DNA from: Rhodoferax sp.
Lineage (GTDB): Bacteria; Pseudomonadota; Gammaproteobacteria; Burkholderiales; Burkholderiaceae_C
Direction: 5' to 3'
Assembly: GCA_031291305.1 (NCBI GenBank)
Contig: JARLJH010000021.1
Coordinates: forward strand, 85,287-149,286
Length of the DNA: 64,000 bases
The notes under the pieces are model-generated. The model saw only the letters and a program-made list of their open reading frames with translations, was not told the origin of the DNA and did no database searches. Numbering within the stretch: the first letter of the stretch is position 1; the number at the start of each line of letters is the position of its first letter. A program made the position numbers and the translations under genes. Shown piece after piece: positions 1 through 8,590 of this stretch.

Positions 1-222
1 CGCGGCGGCACCATCCGGTCCGGCACTTTTTCCGACGCAAAGCACAAAGCACCAGGAAATCGGCTGTTTGCAGATGGCAACAGCAAAGGCTCAAAAGAAA
101 TTTGTGACTATCAGATTATGCTGATTTTCGTCAAATGACAATCCGACTCTGTCCCGAGTGAGACAAGGATGACGATGTATCACCGCGGAATGTTCCATTC
201 GGATTCACCAAGGGGGAAAACA

Positions 223-516
223 ATGTGTCATGTCCAACTCTCCGATGTCCAGTTCGTCAACCTGAGCGTCCTCAATGCCATCAAAACCGGCCTGCTGGAC
301 AACAAGGTCGCAACCTGCTGCAGGTTTTCTCTCGACGCGACGCAGGCCGAACTTCTTGGCAACCTGAGTCCCGACCAGATCTGGGCCTTCGTGGCCAATG
401 TGGGACCCATAACACTATTTCCGCCACGTCACGACCTGCTCAGTCTACTGCAAACTCCGTTACCCCTTGCAGGCCCGCTGGCCACGGTTCGTTCACCCAC
501 GCTGCCCCATCGGTAG
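223..516 (+). CDS. flhD-like: FlhD-like transcriptional activator of the conjugative element
   Basis: This 97-aa protein resembles FlhD. The stretch VNLSVLNAIKTGLLDNKVA, followed by CRFSLD and LLGNLSPDQIWAFVANVG, matches the order of the FlhD core (INLSYLLLAQRLIVQDKA, FRLG, LAALTLPQMVKLAETN). FlhD family proteins pair with FlhC into a heteromeric activator. In SXT/R391-type elements the homologues SetD/SetC switch on transfer genes, and the adjacent FlhC-like gene and traI make the same role likely here. The ATG at 223 is preferred because AGGGGG lies 6 nt upstream; an in-frame ATG at 169 would add 18 residues without such a site. The 222 bases before it hold no gene I can support. Identity rests on pattern recognition, not on a profile search. 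Confidence 0.72.
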   Translation: MCHVQLSDVQFVNLSVLNAIKTGLLDNKVATCCRFSLDATQAELLGNLSPDQIWAFVANVGPITLFPPRHDLLSLLQTPLPLAGPLATVRSPTLPHR

Positions 517-530
517 AGCGGGAGAGTGGC

Positions 531-1199
531 ATGCCGACACGCGCCGACCGACAACTTCGGACTGTCAGACTCGCCAAGGACTGCGCTGAGCAGGGTGCAC
601 GGGTACGCACCATCCATTGCATCACCGGTCTGCCCTCCCGCGAAATACAACGCCTTTTTTTCAATAACCCGCAGGCCATACCCCGTGGCCGACCGCCGGA
701 TTCCCCCGAGTGGTATCACAGCGCCAACTTGTTGTTTCGTACGGATTCGTCCATTGTTGCGGCCATTTACCACCGACTGAGCCATGCGGGCTTCGGCACA
801 GGGGAGGCCTTGGTAGGCGCCTACCGCCACTACCGGGTGGTGTGCCAGGCGCCGCACAGGATCAGTTTTGACCGGGCCTTTGATCTGGCATCTCATACAG
901 ATGGCATATGGATCGCCAAGTCACCCAGCTTCGCCATCGTGACCTGTCCGTCATGCGCCAGTGAGTTCCTGGCCGCCCTCGGTACCGTTGCCAAGTCAGA
1001 AGCTTGTCCCTTCTGCAAGTTGATTCAGCGCTACGGCAATGATCCACGGGTGCAAACCTCGTTCCCGACACATCCCCTGCCCGATCCAACGACGTTTCGA
1101 CAAGGCATGTCAATGCTCTTGTGGATGAACACCGGCGAAGCCGATGGTGATAGTCATGCTCTTTCGATGCCAATTCCGGGGGACGCGAAGGAAAGCTGA
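531..1199 (+). CDS. flhC-like: FlhC-like transcriptional activator (SetC-type)
   Basis: This 222-aa protein has the FlhC layout: an N-terminal helical region with a QLRTVRLAKDCAEQGAR start, a central ITGLPSREIQRLFF segment resembling FlhC helix-turn-helix sequence, and a C-terminal four-cysteine zinc site CPSC-x18-CPFC (about residues 141-166). It probably forms the activator complex with the FlhD-like product encoded 14 nt upstream. I chose the ATG at 531, which follows a GGGAGAG Shine-Dalgarno; the open frame extends back to 225 but that part overlaps flhD out of frame. Enterobacterial FlhC is about 190 aa, so this version has a C-terminal extension of roughly 30 residues. In SXT-like elements this pair is the master activator of excision and transfer; that role is inferred here. 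Confidence 0.75.
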   Translation: MPTRADRQLRTVRLAKDCAEQGARVRTIHCITGLPSREIQRLFFNNPQAIPRGRPPDSPEWYHSANLLFRTDSSIVAAIYHRLSHAGFGTGEALVGAYRHYRVVCQAPHRISFDRAFDLASHTDGIWIAKSPSFAIVTCPSCASEFLAALGTVAKSEACPFCKLIQRYGNDPRVQTSFPTHPLPDPTTFRQGMSMLLWMNTGEADGDSHALSMPIPGDAKES

Positions 1200-1235
1200 C
1201 TGAAGAATGGAGCATTGATTTGTGGAGCGACAGCG

Positions 1236-2900
1236 ATGGTCATTGCTTCTTCGTCAACGAATCCGTTTTCTTCAGCCGATCCTGGCTTTGCGGCGCTGAC
1301 CGTCGATGAAATGCTGTCCGCCAATGCCGACATCATTGCACGCATCAAGCTCTGCTACGCCATGGATCGGGACAGCTTCGAGAAAGACGTGCTGGCGTTG
1401 ATCCGTCGGTATGCCGCGTACGTGCACCTGCTGCCCGCAACGGCAGACAACTATTTCAGTGCACCCGGTGGCCTGCTGCGGCTCGGATTGGAGACCGGGT
1501 TCTTCAGCCTGCAGGGCACGGACGCCCACATTTTTTCGGGACGCTCAACCATTTCCACGCGACGCCTACTGGAGCCCCGCTGGCGGCATGCCACCTTCAT
1601 CGCTGGCCTGTGCTGCGAAGTACACCGGGTGCTCAGTCACGTCATCGTCACGGACGCCGACGGTGAAGTGTGGTCGGGCTATCTTCAACCCCTGTCCGAC
1701 TGGCTCATCGCACGCAGCGCGGTGCGCTACTTCCTGAGTTGGCGCCCGCAAGCCGTTGAGACACGTGGACTGGGTATATTTGCGCTGCCGCACGTGGTGC
1801 CACCGGAGGTGCTGCAGTACCTGTCGGAGGGCAATGCCGTCATCGTGCCACACCTGATGGCCAGCATTGGCGCGATACCCATCTACCGGGATCACATCGT
1901 TCTGGATGAGCTGGTCCGCCGCTCGCTGGCCCTGGTCATTGATCAGAATTTGACAGCGAACGCAGACCGTTACGGATACCCGCAGTTCGGCTCCCACCTG
2001 GAACGCTATCTCGTGGATGCACTTCGACGCCTCGCCAATGGGCATGGCGCATGGGTATGCAATCACGAGAAGTCACGGGTTTGGTTCGGACAAGATGGAC
2101 TTTTTCTGCTTTGGCCCGGCGCAGCAGACGATGTTCGCAAGTTGCTTGAATCGGATCAATGGCCGGGTATACCCAAGGCTGCGGAGACCATGCTGGAATT
2201 ATTGCTGGCGGCAGAGGTGTTCGAAGCCCAGGATGCCGCTCATCCAACCTGGCCAATTTGTCCGCCAAGTGCCAAGACAGTGCTGGAGGCTGTCAAACTG
2301 AGGTCCGCTGCTATCCTGTTCGCAGGGATCGTCCCCTCGCCCGAAGCGCTGGGCATGAAACTTGTGCGCCCCCCTGGGGAGCCGGATCCCTCGCCTCCCA
2401 CGACCGCAGTGCCACGCCCCGGACGACCCGGGGAACAGCTGTCCCTCATTGCGCCTACGACTTCGTCCTCAGCGACAGAGCCTGCAGACGAACAGCCCCA
2501 GAAACCGTTGGTTCCTCCGACCCGTGAGGAGCCCCCTCCTGCCAAACCGCCAATGTCACTCACACTGCAGGCCCCCATGCGCCTCAATCCAGCGGTGCGG
2601 GATGCGCTGACGGCCATCGTCCACACGCTGAACGACGGCGTGGGCCCGGCGCAAGCTTGCAGGGTCGCCCACGGCTTCTTCGTGCCGCTCAGCGAATTCG
2701 AACGACAAGGCCTTCAGCCCACCATGGCCTTGCGAGCATTGGCCGAAGTGGGCATGCTCGTTCCGACGTCATCCGGTGGGCCACCAACCCACACCTGCGA
2801 CTTCAACGACACGCCAACGGTAGGAACGGTGGTTGACCCGCGCTTCATAGCAGGATTTGATCTTGGCGGATTCACCTTGCGAGACGCTGGTGGGCACTGA
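1236..2900 (+). CDS. traI: MOBH-type relaxase TraI, catalytic motifs apparently lost
   Basis: This 554-aa protein aligns along its length with MOBH relaxases (TraI_2 domain, about residues 20-330). Landmarks are LLPATADNYFSAPGGLL, LEPRWRHATFIAGL, VIVTDADG and RYFLSWR. A proline-rich linker follows, then a C-terminal domain of the TraI_2_C type (ALTAIVHTLNDGVG to VDPRFIAGFDLGGF). MOBH enzymes nick the transfer origin and need a His cluster (HHH) and an HD pair. Here the HHH position reads N72-Y-F, the later RHGLE histidine is leucine, and the HD position reads C127-E. The relaxase fold is recognisable but the metal ligands appear absent. The ATG at 1236 has GGAG 9 nt upstream; a TTG at 1215 is also possible. 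traD follows after 2 nt. Confidence 0.78.
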   Translation: MVIASSSTNPFSSADPGFAALTVDEMLSANADIIARIKLCYAMDRDSFEKDVLALIRRYAAYVHLLPATADNYFSAPGGLLRLGLETGFFSLQGTDAHIFSGRSTISTRRLLEPRWRHATFIAGLCCEVHRVLSHVIVTDADGEVWSGYLQPLSDWLIARSAVRYFLSWRPQAVETRGLGIFALPHVVPPEVLQYLSEGNAVIVPHLMASIGAIPIYRDHIVLDELVRRSLALVIDQNLTANADRYGYPQFGSHLERYLVDALRRLANGHGAWVCNHEKSRVWFGQDGLFLLWPGAADDVRKLLESDQWPGIPKAAETMLELLLAAEVFEAQDAAHPTWPICPPSAKTVLEAVKLRSAAILFAGIVPSPEALGMKLVRPPGEPDPSPPTTAVPRPGRPGEQLSLIAPTTSSSATEPADEQPQKPLVPPTREEPPPAKPPMSLTLQAPMRLNPAVRDALTAIVHTLNDGVGPAQACRVAHGFFVPLSEFERQGLQPTMALRALAEVGMLVPTSSGGPPTHTCDFNDTPTVGTVVDPRFIAGFDLGGFTLRDAGGH

Positions 2901-2902
2901 AA

Positions 2903-4810
2903 ATGCTGCTTCGACGCTATGAAATGCCCTGGCGACCTGCCTACGAAGCCCGTGCTGGCATCATCTGGTTGTTCGCCCTGGCTTGGTTTGTCATCGTGGG
3001 GGTCACCGGGCAGCTACCCAGAACCTTGGCTTTGCCACTGGCCGTGATAGGTCTTTTCATGGCACTGACACGCACCACGCAGGCACTGCATACCCTGATC
3101 CTGAGGGCATCGCTGTCCGGACGCAGTATCCAACGCCTAACGACCCAGGCGCTCGCGCCGCACTGCGCCAAGCCAGACCAGGTGTTTCTGGGCTTTGGCT
3201 TTGAATGGCATCCCGTGCACTCGCAGCGCCTGTACGAACTCGCCAAGGTTGACTATAGGGAATTTACAGTTTCACCTCGATTTCTGACCTGGCTGGGTTA
3301 TGACGTGAACCCTCAACCGGATGGCGAGATTGGTCTGCCCTACATCCATGGCGTCGAACCCAGAGAAGTACCGCTGTACCGCCCGCTGCAGAATTTCGAG
3401 GGAGGAACCCTGTTGGTCGGCACCACCCAGTCCGGCAAAGGCGTGGCGCTCGCCGCCCTGATTACCCAGGCCATCCGGCGCGGTGACGTGGTGATTGTCA
3501 TTGACCCGAAGAACAGTCGTCGGCTCAAACGTGTCGTCCAACGTGCCTGCGAAGACTATCGCGAGCCTGACACTTTTCTGGAATTCCATCCTGCGTTTCC
3601 AGAGACCGGCATCCGGATCGACTTCACCTTCAACTGGCAAAAGGCCACCGAACTCGCCTCACGCATCCAGTCCGTCATGCCCCCCGATACGGGTGGCGCG
3701 TTCTCGGCTTTTGGCTGGGACGCGGTGAATGTGGTCGTGCAGGGTCTCATTGAGCTTGAGGAGCGGCCCAACCTGGTCAAACTCACCAAGTACATCGAAG
3801 GCGGGATCGAGCCGGTTCTGGAAGGCTCCCTTCGACGTTTCTATGACCAAACCCTGGACGGCAATTGGCGCGAATTGCCCGAGATGAAGAAGCTGCTGCA
3901 CGACGCGCACCGCGGCAATGTGAGAAAGCCCTCCGAGGCCGCCAGTGCCGATCTGATGGCCTTTGTCGCCTACTATGAACACCAGATCATGCAAAGCCAA
4001 CGCAGCAAGGTGATCGACGCCCAGGTGCGCACTTTCCGGCACAACCGTGAGCATTATCAAAAGATCACGGCCAATTTGTTACCCGTCCTGTCGATGCTGA
4101 CCTCGGGCGACCTGGGTCCGAGTTTGTCACCCGACCCATTCGACGCCAACGATACGCGTCCAATCATGAACTTCGAGAAAATTGAGCGAGCTGGTCATGT
4201 GCTCTATATGTGTCTGGATTCCCTGCCGGACCCGTCCGTGGCTTCCGCCATTGGTGCGTTGGCGCTGGCAGACTTGGCGGCAAGGGCTGGCATGCGCTAC
4301 AACCTCGGCGGCTACCGGCGCATTGCGCTGTTTGTCGATGAAGTCTCCAATGTCATCAACCAGCCACTGATCGAAATTCTGAACAAGGGTGCCGAGGGTG
4401 GCATTTTTACGACCTGTGCAATGCAGACGCTGGCGGACCTGGCCAAACGGCTGGGCAGCGAAGATGCGGCACGCATGGCTCTGGGCAACCTGAACAACCT
4501 GATCGCCTTGCGCACGAAAGATCGACCGACGCAGGATTTTGTGGTCGAAACCTTTGGCAAGACGGCCATTCACACCATGCGCGTTGGCTTGGGACATGGT
4601 GCAGATGCCCATCTTGGGGACTTCTCGTCAAACTATTCGACCCAGATCACCGAAAGCTTCGAGGAGATGGTCCCCGCCGAAGTGTTGGGCAAGCTGCCGA
4701 ACCTGCAGTATTTCGCCTCGGTATCAGGCGGGCGGATCATCAAGGGACGGTTTCCCATCCTGGATCCAGATGCCGAGCACGGGCCCGTCACGCACAAAGC
4801 GACGCCATGA
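2903..4810 (+). CDS. traD: Type IV coupling protein TraD
   Basis: This 635-aa coupling ATPase would bring the relaxase-DNA complex to the mating channel at the inner membrane. Two hydrophobic segments near the N terminus (about residues 15-55: IIWLFALAWFVIVGVTG and LALPLAVIGLFMAL) anchor it. A Walker A motif GTTQSGKG sits near residue 173 and the Walker B region is RIALFVDEVSNVI near residue 475, followed by a NLNNLIALRTKD segment typical of VirD4/TraD proteins. Its length and closeness to traI match SXT-like elements. The end overlaps the DUF4400 gene by 4 nt, so the genes are translationally coupled. The ATPase motifs look intact, unlike those of the neighbouring relaxase. Confidence 0.92.
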   Translation: MLLRRYEMPWRPAYEARAGIIWLFALAWFVIVGVTGQLPRTLALPLAVIGLFMALTRTTQALHTLILRASLSGRSIQRLTTQALAPHCAKPDQVFLGFGFEWHPVHSQRLYELAKVDYREFTVSPRFLTWLGYDVNPQPDGEIGLPYIHGVEPREVPLYRPLQNFEGGTLLVGTTQSGKGVALAALITQAIRRGDVVIVIDPKNSRRLKRVVQRACEDYREPDTFLEFHPAFPETGIRIDFTFNWQKATELASRIQSVMPPDTGGAFSAFGWDAVNVVVQGLIELEERPNLVKLTKYIEGGIEPVLEGSLRRFYDQTLDGNWRELPEMKKLLHDAHRGNVRKPSEAASADLMAFVAYYEHQIMQSQRSKVIDAQVRTFRHNREHYQKITANLLPVLSMLTSGDLGPSLSPDPFDANDTRPIMNFEKIERAGHVLYMCLDSLPDPSVASAIGALALADLAARAGMRYNLGGYRRIALFVDEVSNVINQPLIEILNKGAEGGIFTTCAMQTLADLAKRLGSEDAARMALGNLNNLIALRTKDRPTQDFVVETFGKTAIHTMRVGLGHGADAHLGDFSSNYSTQITESFEEMVPAEVLGKLPNLQYFASVSGGRIIKGRFPILDPDAEHGPVTHKATP

Positions 4811-5430
4811 TCCGCGCCACCTCCGTGCTGTCCCTGGTCATCCTGCTGATTCTGGTGCTTTACTTTCCATCCGCTCACCCGCCGCAACACTTTGTGACGC
4901 AGATTCGCATTGAGCACCAAGCCACGACGGAATTCTGGGGAACGGACCCGGCGACCCGGATCATGGCCCGTGCCATGCGCATGCAGGACGCTGCAGCCGA
5001 AGTCTCACCCATTCCAAAGGTGGCCGACGCGCCGTCGACCACGGGTGTGAACAATGCCGTGGCACAGGAAATGGCCTTTGTGAACCAGCGCTTGTTCAAC
5101 AACCCCTACTTTCGCTCCGTCGATGCCCTGTTACTGCTGGGTAGCTATCGGCTCGCTACTCTCCTCGAATGGCTACCCTGGTTGGCCGCGTTCACGCTAG
5201 CAACTGTGGCCGATGGCTGGTTCGTACGGCTGATCAAGGCCAAGGAATTCGTGCAGCACGATCCGGAGATGTTTGCCGTTTATACCTGCCTGGCGATCAT
5301 CACCACGTGTGCCACGGTGGTCGGGTTTGTGGTTCCCGTCACGCTGCATCCGCTGGTGCTGCCTTGTGTGCCGCTGGTGATCAGTGTGCTGGTTGGGCGG
5401 GCCTTGGGGTGCTTTCATCAGCGAGCTTGA
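4807..5430 (+). CDS. DUF4400 family integral membrane protein
   Basis: This 207-aa protein has an N-terminal membrane segment (SVLSLVILLILVLYF), a soluble stretch of about 110 residues (FVTQIRIEHQATTEFWG onward), and three further hydrophobic segments toward the C terminus (LATLLEWLPWLAAFTLAT, YTCLAIITTCATVVGFVVPV, LVLPCVPLVISVLVG). It looks like the DUF4400 proteins that regularly follow traD in SXT/R391 and related elements; a role next to the coupling protein is likely but unproven. Its ATG overlaps the traD stop codon (ATGA). It is the last transfer gene before the 39-kb insertion; the transfer genes resume at about 45.3 kb. Confidence 0.8.
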   Translation: MIRATSVLSLVILLILVLYFPSAHPPQHFVTQIRIEHQATTEFWGTDPATRIMARAMRMQDAAAEVSPIPKVADAPSTTGVNNAVAQEMAFVNQRLFNNPYFRSVDALLLLGSYRLATLLEWLPWLAAFTLATVADGWFVRLIKAKEFVQHDPEMFAVYTCLAIITTCATVVGFVVPVTLHPLVLPCVPLVISVLVGRALGCFHQRA

Positions 5431-5705
5431 GTCGACTCAAGCATGACAATGCCTACCCGGTGCCTACACCGCCAGCCTGGAAAATCTACACGCTTGGCAG
5501 CAAGCGTCAACGGCATTAACTTGAATGATGAGCCAGAAATGTCCTGTCAAGTCCGCCGACTATAAAATACAAGCCCAGCGATGGCTGCCAGACTTGATCT
5601 TGTCCGTCCTACATCCTGATCTCGCACCAAACACACAGCACGCCTCTCGTTTGCGACTTCTCCATTCATTCTATAAATAGGATCCTACCCATGTCACTCT
5701 CTAGC
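5431..5705. other. Left flank of the transposon: leader of an interrupted gene
   Basis: No complete gene is visible. Shortly before the insertion point there is a weak promoter-like stretch (CTATAAATAGG near 5670-5680) and an ATG at 5691 that opens a reading frame of only five codons (MSLSS) before the transposon terminus. The same TCTAGC then reappears at 45084 on the far side. This is probably the 5' end of the gene whose body is at 45341-46036. Confidence 0.4.
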
Positions 5706-5870
5706 TGTAGTGACTCGCGTTTGAAAACCGCCCGACTTGCAATCAGCGGCTTTTCCGACTCACATTATTTGCAACTGACCAGATGGTCAGAATCACATTA
5801 ATTGCAAATGAACTTGCAATCGTAGCGGCCAGCTTGCATTGCAGCGGCGCCGACTCACATTGTTTGCAAA
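5706..5870 (+). repeat. Left terminal inverted repeat with three 18-bp sites
   Basis: The sites are at 5757-5774 (GACTCACATTATTTGCAA), 5790-5807 (GAATCACATTAATTGCAA) and 5852-5869 (GACTCACATTGTTTGCAA). Between them lie shorter ACTTGCAATC-type half sites (near 5734 and 5812). The outer 45 bp match the right end almost perfectly; the inner part agrees mainly at the sites. These look like transposase-binding sites. Confidence 0.82.
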
Positions 5871-6010
5871 TGGAAACCTGGGCAGCTTTGTCACGTTGAG
5901 GTCTTTGATCTTCTTGGCTGCATGCCAAACAATGAACAAATAGACCCTATCTGGACGGGTTTTGCCCATCCAGTTGACGCCAAGCTGGGGTATGCTTCAA
6001 CCTGACATCG

Positions 6011-7081
6011 CTACTCCATGAGCGCAACCGACTTGACTTGTACCCACAGATCTTGTCCCAGTGACACACCGAGCGCTGACGCTGCGCGCTTGGTCAGGCG
6101 AGCAATCAGGATTGAATCTCCGACCTGAACTCGCACGAGCGCCAAACCCGGATGCTCGTCATCTGCGATGGCATCGACCCGTCCGGTCAACACGTTCTGA
6201 ATGCTGGTCTTTCCTGGATGCTGCTGGGCCAGGCTAACATCCCGTGCGAGTACCCAAACTCTCACCCTGCGCCCGATAGGTACGCCTTGATCCCGTGTCC
6301 ATAGACTTCCACCTGGGAAATCCACTCGCGCCAGGTGCCAGGCCTCGTCAATGGCTCCGACCGTGACATTCAGTACCGCTCCCACATCCTCACCTAGCCG
6401 AATCGGTAGATCGAGCCTGGTGAGCGTTTCGGCCAGAGAGCCGTTAGCCAGCACCCGTCCAGCGTCCATCACCACCAGGTGATCCGCCAGGCGTGCGACT
6501 TCATCGGGTGAATGACTGACGTACAGCACGGGGATAGCCAGTTCCTCGTGCAAGCGTTCCAGATAGGGCAGGATTTCCTGCTTGCGCTGCAGGTCTAACG
6601 CAGCCAGCGGCTCATCCATCAGCAGGATGCGTGGTCTGACGGCCAACGCTCGTGCAATGCCGACACGCTGACGCTCTCCACCGGAAAGGCGGTCTGGCTT
6701 GCGATCCAGTAGGTGTTCGATGCCCAGCAACTCGATGGCCTGATCCAGACTCTTGCGCTGATCGTCGGAAACCCGTTTCAGGCCGTAGCGCAAGTTGCCT
6801 ATCACCGTGAGGTGAGAGAAGAGACTTGCTTCCTGGAACACATAACCCAAGGGGCGCTTGTGGGTTGGCAACCAGTGCTGTTCGTCCTGCCATACATTCC
6901 CGTTGACGGTGAGGAAACCTTGCGGGGCGCGTTCGAGCCCCGCGATGCAGCGCAACAGCGTTGTCTTGCCGGACCCAGAGGGGCCGAACAAGGCAGTGAC
7001 GCCGTGACAGGGCAACGACAGGTCTACATCAAGGGTGAAGCCAGGCCAGTCAAGGCGCAAGCGTGCTTGAATGGTTGTCAT
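6011..7081 (-). CDS. modC: Molybdate ABC transporter ATP-binding protein ModC
   Basis: This 356-aa protein powers molybdate import. It has Walker A GPSGSGKTT (near residue 32), the ABC signature LSGGERQRVGIARAL, Walker B ILLMDEPLAALD and a switch histidine in LYVSHSPDEV. The last 130 residues carry a TOBE/Mop-type oxyanion-binding domain ending GQDLWVQVKSVAL, the usual ModC architecture. The ATG at 7081 lies 4 nt after the modB stop codon, so it is the third transport gene of the modA-modB-modC order, separated from modA by a TauE-type permease gene. Arsenite oxidase needs a molybdopterin cofactor, so supply of Mo to AioA is its likely role on this island. An imperfect hairpin near 5951-5973 could end the transcript, but it lacks a clear T-tract. 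Confidence 0.95.
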   Translation of the reverse strand: MTTIQARLRLDWPGFTLDVDLSLPCHGVTALFGPSGSGKTTLLRCIAGLERAPQGFLTVNGNVWQDEQHWLPTHKRPLGYVFQEASLFSHLTVIGNLRYGLKRVSDDQRKSLDQAIELLGIEHLLDRKPDRLSGGERQRVGIARALAVRPRILLMDEPLAALDLQRKQEILPYLERLHEELAIPVLYVSHSPDEVARLADHLVVMDAGRVLANGSLAETLTRLDLPIRLGEDVGAVLNVTVGAIDEAWHLARVDFPGGSLWTRDQGVPIGRRVRVWVLARDVSLAQQHPGKTSIQNVLTGRVDAIADDEHPGLALVRVQVGDSILIARLTKRAASALGVSLGQDLWVQVKSVALME

Positions 7082-7085
7082 CCAT

Positions 7086-7763
7086 TCAACCCTTCTTTGC
7101 GCTGGGCCGCCAGGCATAGAGGGTCAGCAACACCAAGAAGGAGAAGATCAGCATCACGGCAGCGAGGCGGTGAGCCTGAGCGTATTCCAGCGCCTCCACA
7201 TGGTCATAAATTTGCACCGACGCAACGCGGGTAACCCCCGGCAGATTACCGCCGATCATCAGTACCACGCCGAATTCGCCCACGGTGTGGGCGAAGGTCA
7301 GGATGGAGGCGGTCAGGAAACCGGGTAGCGCCAAGGGCACCGCGACCGTAAAGAAGGCATCGAGCGGCGAGGCGCGCAAAGTGGCGGCCACTTCCAGTGG
7401 TCGGTCGCCCACGGCCTCAAAGGCAGTTTGCAGCGGCTGCACCATGAAAGGCATCGAGTAAAACACCGAGGCCACTACCAAGCCCCAGAAGGTGAAGGGC
7501 AACAGCCCGATGCCAAGCGATTGGGTCAGTTGTCCCACCGGACCATTCGGCCCCATTGCCAACAGCAGGTAAAAACCCAGCACCGACGGCGGCAGAACCA
7601 AGGGCAGCGCCACCACGGCACCAATCGGCCCTTTCCACCACGCCTTGGTGCGGGCCAGCCACCAAGCGATAGGCGTGCCGATCAGCAGCAGGATCATCGT
7701 CACGCTGGCCGCCAGCCGTACCGTCAGCCAGATGGCCTGTAAATCGCTGTCCGTTAGATGCAT
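7086..7763 (-). CDS. modB: Molybdate ABC transporter permease ModB
   Basis: This 225-aa inner-membrane permease has about five to six hydrophobic segments (for example [43 protein letters not shown] and [15 protein letters not shown]). It contains the cytoplasmic EAA loop, here [26 protein letters not shown], that docks on the ModC ATPase. Its length is typical of ModB. It is separated by 14 nt from the TauE-type gene upstream and by 4 nt from modC, so all are probably one transcript starting before modA. Confidence 0.94.
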   Translation of the reverse strand: MHLTDSDLQAIWLTVRLAASVTMILLLIGTPIAWWLARTKAWWKGPIGAVVALPLVLPPSVLGFYLLLAMGPNGPVGQLTQSLGIGLLPFTFWGLVVASVFYSMPFMVQPLQTAFEAVGDRPLEVAATLRASPLDAFFTVAVPLALPGFLTASILTFAHTVGEFGVVLMIGGNLPGVTRVASVQIYDHVEALEYAQAHRLAAVMLIFSFLVLLTLYAWRPSAKKG

Positions 7764-7777
7764 GCTTGTCGCTCCGG

Positions 7778-8581
7778 TCAGTGCGTGTGTTGAAAGGTTT
7801 TCACCGAGGAAACCAGCAGAATCATGCCCAGCAAAGTCATCATCAGGTGGGTAGGCACCAAGCCAAGCAATAGACCGCCCACGGCTGCGCCCAGAATCGA
7901 CCCTGCCGCCATCGAACGCAATAAGGGGCGCTCAGCCCGCAGCACGGCAAAGGAGTCCGAACGGGTGTAGCGCGCAAAGCCAACGATCATGGTGGGCAGA
8001 CTCACTACCAGGGAAAGACTGCCCGCCAGTTTGATGTCCACGCCGTAGAGCAGCACGATGGTGGGGATCAGCAATTCACCACCAGCCACGCCCAACAAGG
8101 CGGCCACCACGCCGATGCCGAACCCGGCAACCAGTCCAACCACCAGCCGCACAGCGCCAGATTGGAAAAGCGGTGCGGCACCGTCATGGAGGCCAAACCA
8201 CGCTTCTGACAGCATCACCAGCGAAAGACTTGCCAGCATGACCATAATGATGCGGTCGAGCCATAAGCGTGGCATGGTGATGGCGTGCCCCGCCGCCCAC
8301 CACGCACCGACGAGGCTACCTGCCAGCAGGTTCAACGCCACATCCATATGAGGTGCCAATTGACCCAGCGGAATCGCCTTGATTCGGAAGATCAGTGCAG
8401 CAGCGACGACGACCAGACTCATGGCCTTGTTCAGAATGACCGCCTCTAAGGTGCCCAGCCTGAACAAGCCCACCAGCACCGGCAGGCGGAATTCCGCACC
8501 ACCCAAACCGATCAGGCCGCCAAGGGTGCCAATCATGGAACCTGCGACAAAGCCTTGGCCGCTACGAATACGCGTCGTCAT
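7778..8581 (-). CDS. TauE/SafE-family membrane permease within the mod operon
   Basis: This 267-aa protein has seven to eight hydrophobic segments in the TauE/SafE (DUF81) pattern: [21 protein letters not shown] at the N terminus and, in the second half, [24 protein letters not shown], the repeated glycine-rich motif of the family. TauE/SafE proteins move sulfite, sulfoacetate or related anions, and members near mod genes have been suggested to affect oxyanion balance. Here it sits between modA and modB with 14-nt and 9-nt gaps, so it is co-transcribed with the molybdate importer. The substrate is unknown; sulfate, sulfite or another oxyanion competing with molybdate is my inference. A second TauE-type gene lies at 19552-20292. 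Confidence 0.85.
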   Translation of the reverse strand: MTTRIRSGQGFVAGSMIGTLGGLIGLGGAEFRLPVLVGLFRLGTLEAVILNKAMSLVVVAAALIFRIKAIPLGQLAPHMDVALNLLAGSLVGAWWAAGHAITMPRLWLDRIIMVMLASLSLVMLSEAWFGLHDGAAPLFQSGAVRLVVGLVAGFGIGVVAALLGVAGGELLIPTIVLLYGVDIKLAGSLSLVVSLPTMIVGFARYTRSDSFAVLRAERPLLRSMAAGSILGAAVGGLLLGLVPTHLMMTLLGMILLVSSVKTFQHTH

Positions 8582-8590
8582 GGCGTCCCC

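Noticed and set aside
5951-5973. Hairpin CTGGATGGG/CCCGTCCAG as a terminator for modC
   Set aside because: The stem has a mismatch and no T-run follows in the direction of modC transcription, so it is too weak to list as a terminator.
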